Shown: piece by piece, positions 50,856 through 58,626 of the stretch
Layout of the letters: each line of letters opens with the position of its first letter
Numbering within the stretch: position 1 is the first letter of the stretch
From: an uncultured Sphingopyxis sp.
Lineage (GTDB): Bacteria; Pseudomonadota; Alphaproteobacteria; Sphingomonadales; Sphingomonadaceae
DNA: 64,000 nt
NCBI RefSeq assembly: GCF_900078365.1
Contig: NZ_LT598653.1
Coordinates: 186,001 to 250,000 of the forward strand
Reading direction: 5' to 3'
Position numbers and translations under genes: made by a program
The notes under the pieces: model-generated
The model's input: the letters and a program-made list of their open reading frames with translations, nothing else
The model's database searches: none
Told to the model about the DNA's origin: nothing

Positions 50856-52205
50856 TTACCGCGCCAGCAGGTCGGACGGCAGCGTCGGTTCGCTGACGAT
50901 CCTTGCCATGCGCCGCCACATCTCGTCGCGGTTCGGTCGGCCGCGTTCGACCCAGGCGCGCACCATCGTCTCGCCGAGGCCATAGTTGATCACATAGCTG
51001 CGATATTGGTCGGTGAAGGCGACCGACTGTTCGGCGCGCTGCGGCGAAACGAGCAGATATTTCTGCGTCAGCGCGACTGCGGTGGCGCGGTCGATCTCGC
51101 CGTCGAGATATTGCTGCGCGATCGCCAGCCGCGCCCCCGACGCGCGCTTGATCGCTTTCAGAACCTGCCAGTAACGGTCATCCGACGGGACCGCGATCCC
51201 GGCGATCGGCATCAATATGTCGCGCTCGGTGTCGGCCTTGCTTCCTTCGGGAAAGGCGAGGTCGATGCCGTAATTGGCGCTTCCTTCGGCGATCAGGCTT
51301 TGCGGACTGTAGAGCGGATAGACGCTGAACTCGGTCCAGCCGCGCTCCTGCACCAGCTTCTCCTCGAGCTTCATGTTGAGGAGATGATGCCCCGGATAGC
51401 CCTCGTGACAGCCGAGATCGAGCGCGCGCGACAGGCGGATCGGCAGGTCGGTGTTGACCTGGATCAGGCTGTGATAGCCGCCCTGGTAATAATTATAGCC
51501 GCTCCAGCTCTTGTCCGTCACGAATTCGAGGCGGAAGCTCTCGCCCTCGGGCATCGGAATATGCGCCATGCTGCGCCCGCGGCAGCGCGCGATCGCGGCG
51601 TCGAAGGCCTTTTGCAGCCGGTCCTTGGGGATGGTGAAGGCGTCGAGCCAGGCCTCGACGCGGTCGGCGAGCGCGCCCTCGCCGGGCACGAGCGCCTCGA
51701 TCTTCGCGAGTTCGGCGTCGTAGCTCGCGAGCGGCTTGAGTCGCGGCCGCACGCCGAACAGTCGCTCGGCCTCGTCGGCGAAGGCGAAGCGCGTGCCCTG
51801 CATCATCATCAGCCGCGTCTCGGCGGCGCGAAGCTGGGCGCGCAGGAAGGCGGCGCGGCGTTTGGCGAGCGGGTCGGACTGGCGCCGCGCCGCGAGATCG
51901 GCCTCGGCCATCAGCGCCCGCGTCGCCGCGAGCAGCGCGGGCTTGTCGCGCGGGGCCGCTTCGGCCGCCTTCTTCAGCTCGGGCGGGCCGTAATAGGCGT
52001 CGATATAGCCGGGCTCGTGCGTCCCGATCTCGAGGCTCAGCCGCAGATAGGCGGCGGCGATGGCGTCGAGCGCCTTCGCCGGGGCAGCGGCGCGGCGGAC
52101 GTCGAGCGTCGCGACGCCGGGCGAGGCGGCGGGGTCCTGGGAGCCGGCGGCGGCGCAGCCCGACAGGATTGCGGCGGCGAGCGACAGCGAGATCAGCGTC
52201 TTCAT
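50856..52205 (-). CDS. DUF885 family putative metallopeptidase lipoprotein
   Basis: 449 residues from ATG 52205, lipobox ILSGC with Cys17. Metal-binding core CHEGYPGHH (His267, Glu268, His273, His274) and the downstream helix LIAEGSANYGIDLA (possible third ligand Glu) are typical of DUF885, a gluzincin-like group found in envelopes of alphaproteobacteria. It ends 10 bases after nhaA starts a shared unit: nhaA lies immediately upstream on the same strand. Confidence 0.88.
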   Translation of the reverse strand: MKTLISLSLAAAILSGCAAAGSQDPAASPGVATLDVRRAAAPAKALDAIAAAYLRLSLEIGTHEPGYIDAYYGPPELKKAAEAAPRDKPALLAATRALMAEADLAARRQSDPLAKRRAAFLRAQLRAAETRLMMMQGTRFAFADEAERLFGVRPRLKPLASYDAELAKIEALVPGEGALADRVEAWLDAFTIPKDRLQKAFDAAIARCRGRSMAHIPMPEGESFRLEFVTDKSWSGYNYYQGGYHSLIQVNTDLPIRLSRALDLGCHEGYPGHHLLNMKLEEKLVQERGWTEFSVYPLYSPQSLIAEGSANYGIDLAFPEGSKADTERDILMPIAGIAVPSDDRYWQVLKAIKRASGARLAIAQQYLDGEIDRATAVALTQKYLLVSPQRAEQSVAFTDQYRSYVINYGLGETMVRAWVERGRPNRDEMWRRMARIVSEPTLPSDLLAR

Positions 52206-52215
52206 GCCCGGCTGC

Positions 52216-53490
52216 TTAGCCCCGACCTTCGGAGGTGTCACGCACGTCGCCGTCGGCGGCGATTTCGCCATTGGACGCGCTTTCGACCGCATCATGCTGC
52301 GGATGGAGCGGCGCGAAGCGGAGCACGGCAAAGCCGGCGAGCGCGGCGACGAGCGAGCCCATGAGGATACCGATCTTCGCTTCCTCGACCAGCAGCGCAT
52401 CGCCGGGAAAGGCGAGCCCGCCGATGAACAGGCTCATCGTGAAGCCGATCCCGCAGAGCAGCGCGACGCCGTGGATCTGCAACCAGGTCGCGCCGCGCAG
52501 CCGGCCCGCGATGCCGAGCTTGACCGAAAGCCACACGCTCCCGAAAATGCCGATCTGCTTGCCGAGGAACAATCCGGCGGCGACGCCGAGCGGCAGCGGC
52601 GCAAGCAACTGGTCCGGCCCGATCCCGCGAAGATCGACCCCGGCATTGGCGAAGCCGAACAGCGGGACGATCGCGAAGGCAACCCACGGGTGCAGCGCAT
52701 GTTCGAGCCGGTGCAGCGGCGACGTCTGGCTGTCGGGCGCGCCCGGCGTGCGCTCGAAGGGGATTGTCATCGCCGCGAGCACGCCCGCGATCGTCGCATG
52801 GACGCCCGAGAGCAGCATCGCATACCAGAGAAGAAGGAACAGCAGCAGATAGGCGGCGAGCTTCTTCACCCCGGCGCGATTGAGGGCGAACATCGCCGCG
52901 AGGATCGCTGCCGCGGCGCCGAGCGCGGCGATGTTGATCTTGGCGGTATAAAAAAGCGCGATGATCGCGACCGCGCCCATGTCGTCGACGATCGCGACGG
53001 TGACGAGGAACAGCTTGAGCGAAGTCGGCGCGCGCCTGCCGAGCAGCGCGAGCACCCCCATCGCAAAGGCGATGTCGGTCGCCGCGGGGATCGCCCAGCC
53101 CGGCGCGAGTCCCGGCTCTCCTCCGGCAAGCAGCATGTAGAGCGCCGCGGGCACCGCCATGCCGGCCGCCGCCGCGATGAACGGCAGCCGCCGCCGGTCC
53201 CAGCTCGCGAGCCGGCCATCGACGAACTCGCGCTTGATCTCGAGTCCGACGAGCAGGAAGAATAGCGCCATCAGCCCGTCGTTGATCCACAAATGGACCG
53301 TCATCGGACCGAGCTTGTCGGTGAGAATGGGCCCGGTCACCGCATGAATTGCGTGTTCGTAAGTCTCGGCGAGGGCCGAATTGGCGACAATCATCGCCAA
53401 AATGGCTGCGAAAATGAGCAGCATGCCGCCGGCGCTCTCGCTTTCGAGAAAATCGCGCAATGCGGAACGGGGCGGAAAACTGCGGGCCAT
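52216..53490 (-). CDS. nhaA: Na+/H+ antiporter NhaA
   Basis: 424 residues with about 12 membrane segments. Conserved transport residues are visible: the Asp pair in AIVDDMGAVAII (equivalent of Asp163/Asp164) and the unwound helix region PAATDIAFAMGVLALLGRR. Exchanges sodium for protons at the inner membrane to hold cytosolic pH and sodium. Start ATG 53490. The 10-base gap to the DUF885 gene makes them one operon. Confidence 0.96.
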   Translation of the reverse strand: MARSFPPRSALRDFLESESAGGMLLIFAAILAMIVANSALAETYEHAIHAVTGPILTDKLGPMTVHLWINDGLMALFFLLVGLEIKREFVDGRLASWDRRRLPFIAAAAGMAVPAALYMLLAGGEPGLAPGWAIPAATDIAFAMGVLALLGRRAPTSLKLFLVTVAIVDDMGAVAIIALFYTAKINIAALGAAAAILAAMFALNRAGVKKLAAYLLLFLLLWYAMLLSGVHATIAGVLAAMTIPFERTPGAPDSQTSPLHRLEHALHPWVAFAIVPLFGFANAGVDLRGIGPDQLLAPLPLGVAAGLFLGKQIGIFGSVWLSVKLGIAGRLRGATWLQIHGVALLCGIGFTMSLFIGGLAFPGDALLVEEAKIGILMGSLVAALAGFAVLRFAPLHPQHDAVESASNGEIAADGDVRDTSEGRG

Positions 53491-53589
53491 TGGTAAATTA
53501 TTTCCTTATTTCGTCAGCCGGTTTGACGGTTAAGCCGCGATATGGGCCAGACTTTACAAATCGGGCCTGTTCACTAGCACTTAGATGGA

Positions 53590-53606
53590 GATGACATTAG
53601 GTCATC
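53590..53606. promoter_or_regulatory. 6-5-6 dyad in the nhaA upstream gap
   Basis: GATGACATTAGGTCATC is a perfect inverted repeat of 6 bases around ATTAG, 100 bp upstream of nhaA. Operator-like but no regulator can be named. The rest of 53491-53620 holds no gene. Confidence 0.35.
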
Positions 53607-53620
53607 CGGGGGCGCGGGGC

Positions 53621-53888
53621 TAGGGTCAGGACCCGCTAATTGCACGTTCGAGGTTTGAAGCGATTTTGCTCAGGGCGAGGAGGCAAGACGCAGGAATATG
53701 TCAATATTTCAAGACTTGCCGACGAAGCCATGGGCAAAATCGGTCAAATCGCGAAGCGACGTCGAAATGGCTTCGATCTCGGGCCCGTGCGGCCTTGCGG
53801 GTAGCGATGCTACCCGCGGCGGCCACCCGAGCCCGATATCTTCGCCATTTCGACGCCTCGAACGCGCAATTAGCGGGTCCTGACCCTA
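53621..53888. mobile_element. 268-bp nested palindromic element (MITE-like)
   Basis: Terminal inverted repeats of about 38 bp start TAGGGTCAGGACCCGCTAAT at each end with few mismatches. An inner pair CGTCGAAATGG / CCATTTCGACG and a central hairpin GCGGGTAGC-GAT-GCTACCCGC make the whole thing one nested fold. No ORF. It ends 4 bases before the ATG of the next gene, so that gene's leader is made of it. No clear target duplication. Confidence 0.65.
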
Positions 53889-53892
53889 CCAT

Positions 53893-55317
53893 ATGGGGCT
53901 TTGGACCGCATGGCTGGAATGGCTGGTGCTGGGGGCCGGCCATGAACTGATGCTGTTCGCGTCGGTCGGCATATTGCTGATCGGGCTCGACGACCTGCTG
54001 TTCGACGCCTTGTGGCTGGCGACGCGCCGCCGCGACGCGCCGCCGGTCCCGGACACGCCGCCGATCGATGGGCGCGTCGCGGTGTTCGTGCCCGCGTGGG
54101 ACGAAGCGGACGTGCTTCCGGCGATGCTGCACCGGACGCTCGCGGCATGGCGGGGGGAGGATTTCCGGCTCTATGTCGGCTGTTACCCCAACGACGCCGC
54201 GACGCTCTTCGCCGTGTCGCCGCTGGCCGCGCGCGACCGGCGGCTGCGCCTCGTGATCGGGGACCGCGAGGGGCCGACGACCAAGGGCGACAATCTCAAC
54301 CGGCTATGGGCGGCGCTGGGCGAGGACGAGCGCGCCGAGGGCATCCGCTTCGCCGCCGTCGTCCTCCACGATGCCGAGGATCATGTCCATCCGGACGAAC
54401 TCGCCCTCTATCGGCGCTGCCTGGGCGAATGCGCCATGGTGCAGATCCCGGTCGTGCCGATGATCAAACGCGCGGAGCGATGGGTCGGCGGGCATTATGC
54501 CGACGAATTTGCGGAGGCGCATGGCAAGGAGATGGTCGTTCGCTCGCGCCTTGGACTGCCGCTGCCGTCGGCGGGCGTCGGCTGCGCACTGACGCGGAGC
54601 GCGCTCGCACTGCTCGCGATCGAACGCGGCGGCGAGCCCTTTTGCTGCGACAGCCTGACCGAAGATTATGAGATCGGGATGCTGATCGGGGCCTATGGCC
54701 TCGGAACGCGCTTCGTCGACACGGCCGGGCCCGCGGGCGGGCGGATCGTGTCGCGCGGCGCTTTTCCTAGCGAAATCGAAACGGCGGTGCGGCAGAAATC
54801 GCGCTGGATCGCGGGGATCGCGCTCGCGGGGTGGGACCATCTCGGCTGGCCGGACTCGCGGCAGGGCGGGGCTGCCCTTCCCGCACATCGCCTGTGGCTC
54901 GCGCGCTGGATGCTGTGGCGCGACCGCCGGGCCCCGCTTTCCGCCCTCATCCTGCTTGCCGCTTATGCCGGCGCGATCCTGACCGGCCTCGGCGTGGCGG
55001 GGCAGTGGCTTCTCGGCTGGAATGCGATCGTGCTTGAGGATGGCGTGCGGTTGTTCCTTGCCTTCAATCTGCTGCTGCTCTGTTGGCGCGTGGGGATGCG
55101 CGGTCATTTCGCGGCGCGCTGGTATGGCCTCGGCGAGGCGCTGATTTCGGTGCCGCGCGCCTTCGTTTCGAACGTCATCGCCATTCTTGCAGCGCGCCGC
55201 GCAGTCACGCTTTACTGGCGGATGCTGCGGTCGGGCGAGGTGGTGTGGGACAAGACCGACCATTGCCGGAGCGAGCCGATCCATGAGGACGCTTTTGCCC
55301 GGAAGGCCGCGCGATGA
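53893..55317 (+). CDS. NfrB-like membrane glycosyltransferase, GT2 family
   Basis: 474 residues, ATG 53893. N-terminal membrane segment(s) to ~40, a GT2 domain (~60-300) with HDAEDHVHPDEL (metal-binding DxD-like), TEDYEIGM and QKSRWIAGIAL (the QxxRW of processive synthases), then four C-terminal membrane segments. It looks like the inner-membrane component NfrB of the phage N4 receptor / exopolysaccharide systems. No good Shine-Dalgarno: the leader is the palindromic element. Overlaps the next gene by 4 bases. Confidence 0.85.
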   Translation: MGLWTAWLEWLVLGAGHELMLFASVGILLIGLDDLLFDALWLATRRRDAPPVPDTPPIDGRVAVFVPAWDEADVLPAMLHRTLAAWRGEDFRLYVGCYPNDAATLFAVSPLAARDRRLRLVIGDREGPTTKGDNLNRLWAALGEDERAEGIRFAAVVLHDAEDHVHPDELALYRRCLGECAMVQIPVVPMIKRAERWVGGHYADEFAEAHGKEMVVRSRLGLPLPSAGVGCALTRSALALLAIERGGEPFCCDSLTEDYEIGMLIGAYGLGTRFVDTAGPAGGRIVSRGAFPSEIETAVRQKSRWIAGIALAGWDHLGWPDSRQGGAALPAHRLWLARWMLWRDRRAPLSALILLAAYAGAILTGLGVAGQWLLGWNAIVLEDGVRLFLAFNLLLLCWRVGMRGHFAARWYGLGEALISVPRAFVSNVIAILAARRAVTLYWRMLRSGEVVWDKTDHCRSEPIHEDAFARKAAR

Positions 55318-56528
55318 TGGCGCGGCGCATCGGCGCGCGCCGCGATGCGCCGGCGCTGCGTTTCCTGCTGCTATGCGTCGGCGGCTGGATCGCCATCAGG
55401 ATATTGATGGTCTGGAATCCCGCCATGCCCGTGCCGGCCCATGCCCCGGCGCCGCCGTGGATGCCGCCTGCACCCTTCGGGACAAGCGGCGGTCTTTCGG
55501 ATAGCTGGCGGTCGGCCCGCGGCGTGCCGGTGCTGGCCTTGCTGGCAACCACCGCGGGCCGACACCCGCCCGAAGACGGCCGGGTGTCGGCCCGCGGCGT
55601 GCCGGCGATGGGGCGGCGGGGCGCGGACCTGCTTCGCCCTTCGGTGGCCGCGCGGCCGGGCCTGTCCGATGCGCCGCCGGACGTTGACGTCCCGCGCCCT
55701 TCGGGCGGCTTCGGCGCCGACCGCCACAGCCTCCGCCTTGCGCTGATCGCGCGGATGTTGCCGCAGCGGCCCGGAGGAGCCGCGCGATCCGCGGTCGGGG
55801 CGGGCGGGCCCATCTGGTTTCCCCCGGCGCCCGCGGCAACGGCCACTCCGGGACAGGCCTCGCCGTTCTGGATCCGGCGCGAGCTCGCAAGCTGGTCGCT
55901 CGGGGGCTGGCTTTATCTGCGCGAAGGGTCGGGGGATGCGTCCGGAACGATCGGCGGGCCGAGCCAGCTCGGGGGCAGCCAGGCGGGCCTTCGGCTCGCT
56001 TATGGCTTCGGCGAAACCGGCCGGGCGCGTGCTTATGGTCGCGCGACCATCGCGCTGCGGCGGCCGCGGCAGCGCGAGCTGGCCTTCGGTCTCGCCGTCG
56101 CTCCGCTGGCGCGCTTGCCCGTCGATCTCGCGATCGAACAGCGTGTCGCGGCGGGGCCGGAAGGCCGCACCGCGCTCGCCGTCATGGTCAGCGGCGGCGT
56201 TTCGGATATGGCGCTGCCCGCCGGCTTCCGGCTCGACGCCTATGCCCAGGCCGGCATCGTCGGCGCGCGGCGGCGCGACGGCTTCGCCGACGGGGCGGTC
56301 GTGGTCGACCGCCGCCTCGGCATCCGCGAGACGTCGCTGCGGTTCGGTGCGCTCGCGGCGGGCGCGGTGCAACCCGGCGCGGCGCGCGTCGATGTCGGCC
56401 CGCGGCTGACGCTGCGCCTTCCCGAGGTCGGCGAAGGCGGCCGGATCGCGCTCGACTGGCGCCAGCGCGTCGCGGGCGACGCGCGGCCCGAAAGCGGGCT
56501 CGCCCTGACCCTCGCCGCCGACTTCTGA
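55314..56528 (+). CDS. Secreted or outer-membrane protein, partner of NfrB-like gene
   Basis: 404 residues, ATG 55314 overlapping the previous stop (ATGA). Hydrophobic N-terminus (FLLLCVGGWIAIRILMVW), then a ~120-residue Pro/Arg-rich low-complexity part containing a palindromic insertion, then a ~200-residue beta-rich C-terminal part (SWSLGGWLYLREG ... LALTLAADF) ending in Phe, as outer-membrane beta barrels do. It may correspond to an NfrA-type outer-membrane partner but shows no recognised domain. Together with the GT2 gene it forms one operon. Confidence 0.7.
   Translation: MMARRIGARRDAPALRFLLLCVGGWIAIRILMVWNPAMPVPAHAPAPPWMPPAPFGTSGGLSDSWRSARGVPVLALLATTAGRHPPEDGRVSARGVPAMGRRGADLLRPSVAARPGLSDAPPDVDVPRPSGGFGADRHSLRLALIARMLPQRPGGAARSAVGAGGPIWFPPAPAATATPGQASPFWIRRELASWSLGGWLYLREGSGDASGTIGGPSQLGGSQAGLRLAYGFGETGRARAYGRATIALRRPRQRELAFGLAVAPLARLPVDLAIEQRVAAGPEGRTALAVMVSGGVSDMALPAGFRLDAYAQAGIVGARRRDGFADGAVVVDRRLGIRETSLRFGALAAGAVQPGAARVDVGPRLTLRLPEVGEGGRIALDWRQRVAGDARPESGLALTLAADF
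55511..55605. repeat. Palindromic/direct repeat inside the 55314 coding sequence
   Basis: GTCGGCCCGCGGCGTGCCGG occurs twice exactly (55511-55530, 55586-55605), and CGCGGGCCGACACCCG (55553-55568) pairs perfectly with 55581-55596. In frame; encodes SARGVP twice. Suggests expansion or insertion of a small palindrome into a gene. Confidence 0.75.
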
Positions 56529-56614
56529 TTGGGGAGAGACAGGCGGTCATAACGATTGCGAACGCGCCAGAGGACGTCGGCATTGGGGATGGGGAGAGGG
56601 CGTTGCCTATAACC

Positions 56615-56703
56615 GTCGCCCCCGCGAAGGTGGGGGCCGCCAGCGGCCTTAATCAGCGGCGCCCGCGTAAACCGACAGCGGCCCCCGCCTTCGCGGGGGC
56701 GAC
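56615..56703. repeat. Palindromic repeat with GCGAAGGNGGGGG core (GIY-YIG element family)
   Basis: GTCGCCCCCGCGAAGGTGGG at the left pairs with GCCTTCGCGGGGGCGAC at the right; inside, GCCGCCAGCGGCC and GCGGCGCCCGCG form smaller dyads. Same core as the GIY-YIG element arms but without a gene. The rest of 56529-56861 contains no gene that I can support. Confidence 0.8.
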
Positions 56704-56861
56704 GGCTAGTTCCGATCGAAAGCGGCTACGCCGCTATCCGGTTTGCAAAGCATATGATCGCCAAAAAATAGCCGCCGCAGCCGATTCCCCGCGCCCGAAA
56801 AATGCTCTAGGGTCGCGGGACTCGGCGTGGTTTCCGGCGCCGCGAACGTCATTCGGGGCCC

Positions 56862-57770
56862 ATGGATCTCTACCTCCCAGTCGCCAATCTGTCGGTCAAT
56901 GCGCTGGTCATCATCCTGCTCGGTGGCGGGGTGGGCTTTCTGTCGGGCATGTTCGGCGTCGGCGGCGGTTTCCTGACGACGCCGCTGCTGATCTTCTACG
57001 GCATTCCGCCTACGGTCGCGGCGGCGTCGGCGGCGACGCAGGTGACGGGCGCCAGCGTGTCGGGCGCGCTCGCGCATCTCGAACGCGGCGGGGTCGACCT
57101 GCGCATGGGGACGGTGCTCGTCGCCGGCGGCCTCGTCGGCTCGCTGATCGGCGCGGGGCTGTTCGAGCTGCTCACTGCCTGGGGCCAGATCGATACGGTG
57201 ATCAACATCCTCTATGTCGTGCTGCTCGGCTCGGTAGGCGGGATCATGGCGCGCGAGGCGCTGGGCGCGCTCAAGAACATGCGCGCGGGTCTGCCCGCCC
57301 CCGCACGCAAACGGCGCCACCACCCGATGGTCGCCAACCTGCCGCTGCGCTGGCGCTTCTATCGCTCGGGCCTCTATATTTCGCCGCTCGCACCGCTGAT
57401 CCTCGGCATGGCGGTCGGCATATTGACGATGCTGCTCGGCGTCGGCGGCGGCTTCATCATGGTCCCCGCGATGATCTTCCTGCTCGGCATGGGGACGCAG
57501 GTGGTCGTCGGCACCTCGCTGTTCCAGATATTGTTCGTGACGATCGCGACGACGATGGTCCACGCGATGACGACCGGCGCGGTCGACATCGTGCTCGCCG
57601 GGCTGCTGCTGCTCGGCAGCGTCACCGGGGCGCAGATCGGCGCGCGCTTCGCTCAGCGCGTGAAACCCGAATATCTGCGCATGGCGCTCGCCGTCATCGT
57701 GCTGCTCGTCGCGGCGCGCATGGCGGTCGACCTCTTCATCCGTCCCGACGAAATCTACACCGTGCAATGA
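56862..57770 (+). CDS. TauE/SafE family sulfite/anion exporter
   Basis: 302 residues, about eight membrane segments. Internal duplication typical of TauE/SafE: GFLSGMFGVGGGFLTTPLLIFYGI near the start and GILTMLLGVGGGFIMVPAMIFLLG in the second half. The family exports sulfite, sulfoacetate or similar organo-anions. The stop overlaps the next gene by 4 bases. Confidence 0.93.
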   Translation: MDLYLPVANLSVNALVIILLGGGVGFLSGMFGVGGGFLTTPLLIFYGIPPTVAAASAATQVTGASVSGALAHLERGGVDLRMGTVLVAGGLVGSLIGAGLFELLTAWGQIDTVINILYVVLLGSVGGIMAREALGALKNMRAGLPAPARKRRHHPMVANLPLRWRFYRSGLYISPLAPLILGMAVGILTMLLGVGGGFIMVPAMIFLLGMGTQVVVGTSLFQILFVTIATTMVHAMTTGAVDIVLAGLLLLGSVTGAQIGARFAQRVKPEYLRMALAVIVLLVAARMAVDLFIRPDEIYTVQ

Positions 57771-58540
57771 TCAGGTTGCGCGCCTTGATCCTCGCGGTCG
57801 CGCTGGCGCTTCTGCCCGCGACCGCGGCACGCGCCGCCGACCCGCGGCTCGTCCCCGACGTGTCGAGCCGGGCGATCGACATCCAGTACAGCTTCACCGG
57901 CGAGGAGCTGCTGCTGTTCGGTGCGATCCTCTACCCCGGCCAGCGCCTGCCCGACGACCGCGCCGACATCGTCGTCGTGCTGAAGGGGCCGGTGCGGCCG
58001 ATCGTGCTGCGCGAAAAGCGCCGTGTCGCGGGGATATGGGTCAACGCCGACAGCATTCGACTGCGCACGTCGCCCGGCTTCTATGCGATCGGGTCGTCGC
58101 GTCCGATCGACAAGCTGGTCGACGAACGGACCGCGGCGATCTTCGAACTCGGCCTTGCCAATCTGTCGATGTCGCCGACCGGATTTTCAGAGGCGAAAAC
58201 GCTCGAGCGGTTCGAGGCGGGGCTGATCGACCTTTATCGCCGCGCGGGCCTCTTCGTCGAAAACCCCGCATCTGTCGAAATTACCGAGGGCGTGCTTTAT
58301 CGCGCCCGCATCCCGGTGCCGGCGCGCGTTCCGGTGGGGACCTATCGCGCCGAAACCTATCTGATCGGCCGCGGCCGCGTGCTCGCGGTCGCGTCGCGCG
58401 ACGTCCAGATCCGCAAGGCCGGATTCGAACGCTTCGTCGCGCTCGCGGCGGAGCGCCACGGCTTTCTCTACGGCCTCTCCGCGGTGCTCCTGTCGCTCGT
58501 GCTCGGTTATGGCGCATCGGCGATTTTCCGCCGCCGTTAG
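57767..58540 (+). CDS. TIGR02186 family membrane-anchored protein
   Basis: 257 residues from ATG 57767 (ATGA overlap), signal peptide ALILAVALALLPATAARA, then ~190 extracytoplasmic residues (VPDVSSRAIDIQYSFTGEELLLFGAILYPGQ...) and one C-terminal membrane helix (FLYGLSAVLLSLVLGYGASAIF). It matches TIGR02186, which is consistently coupled to TauE/SafE in alphaproteobacteria. Probable accessory subunit of the transporter; role unproven. Confidence 0.88.
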   Translation: MIRLRALILAVALALLPATAARAADPRLVPDVSSRAIDIQYSFTGEELLLFGAILYPGQRLPDDRADIVVVLKGPVRPIVLREKRRVAGIWVNADSIRLRTSPGFYAIGSSRPIDKLVDERTAAIFELGLANLSMSPTGFSEAKTLERFEAGLIDLYRRAGLFVENPASVEITEGVLYRARIPVPARVPVGTYRAETYLIGRGRVLAVASRDVQIRKAGFERFVALAAERHGFLYGLSAVLLSLVLGYGASAIFRRR

Positions 58541-58626
58541 ACACAAGCTTTTAATCCTAAGTTCACGGCCTATTTACCCTCGTCTGCGATAGCCCGAGCC
58601 GGGACCACAATAGGCGGGGCGGACAT

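Noticed and set aside
53621..53888. Insertion sequence with transposase
   Set aside because: No open frame of useful length lies inside, so it cannot be autonomous.
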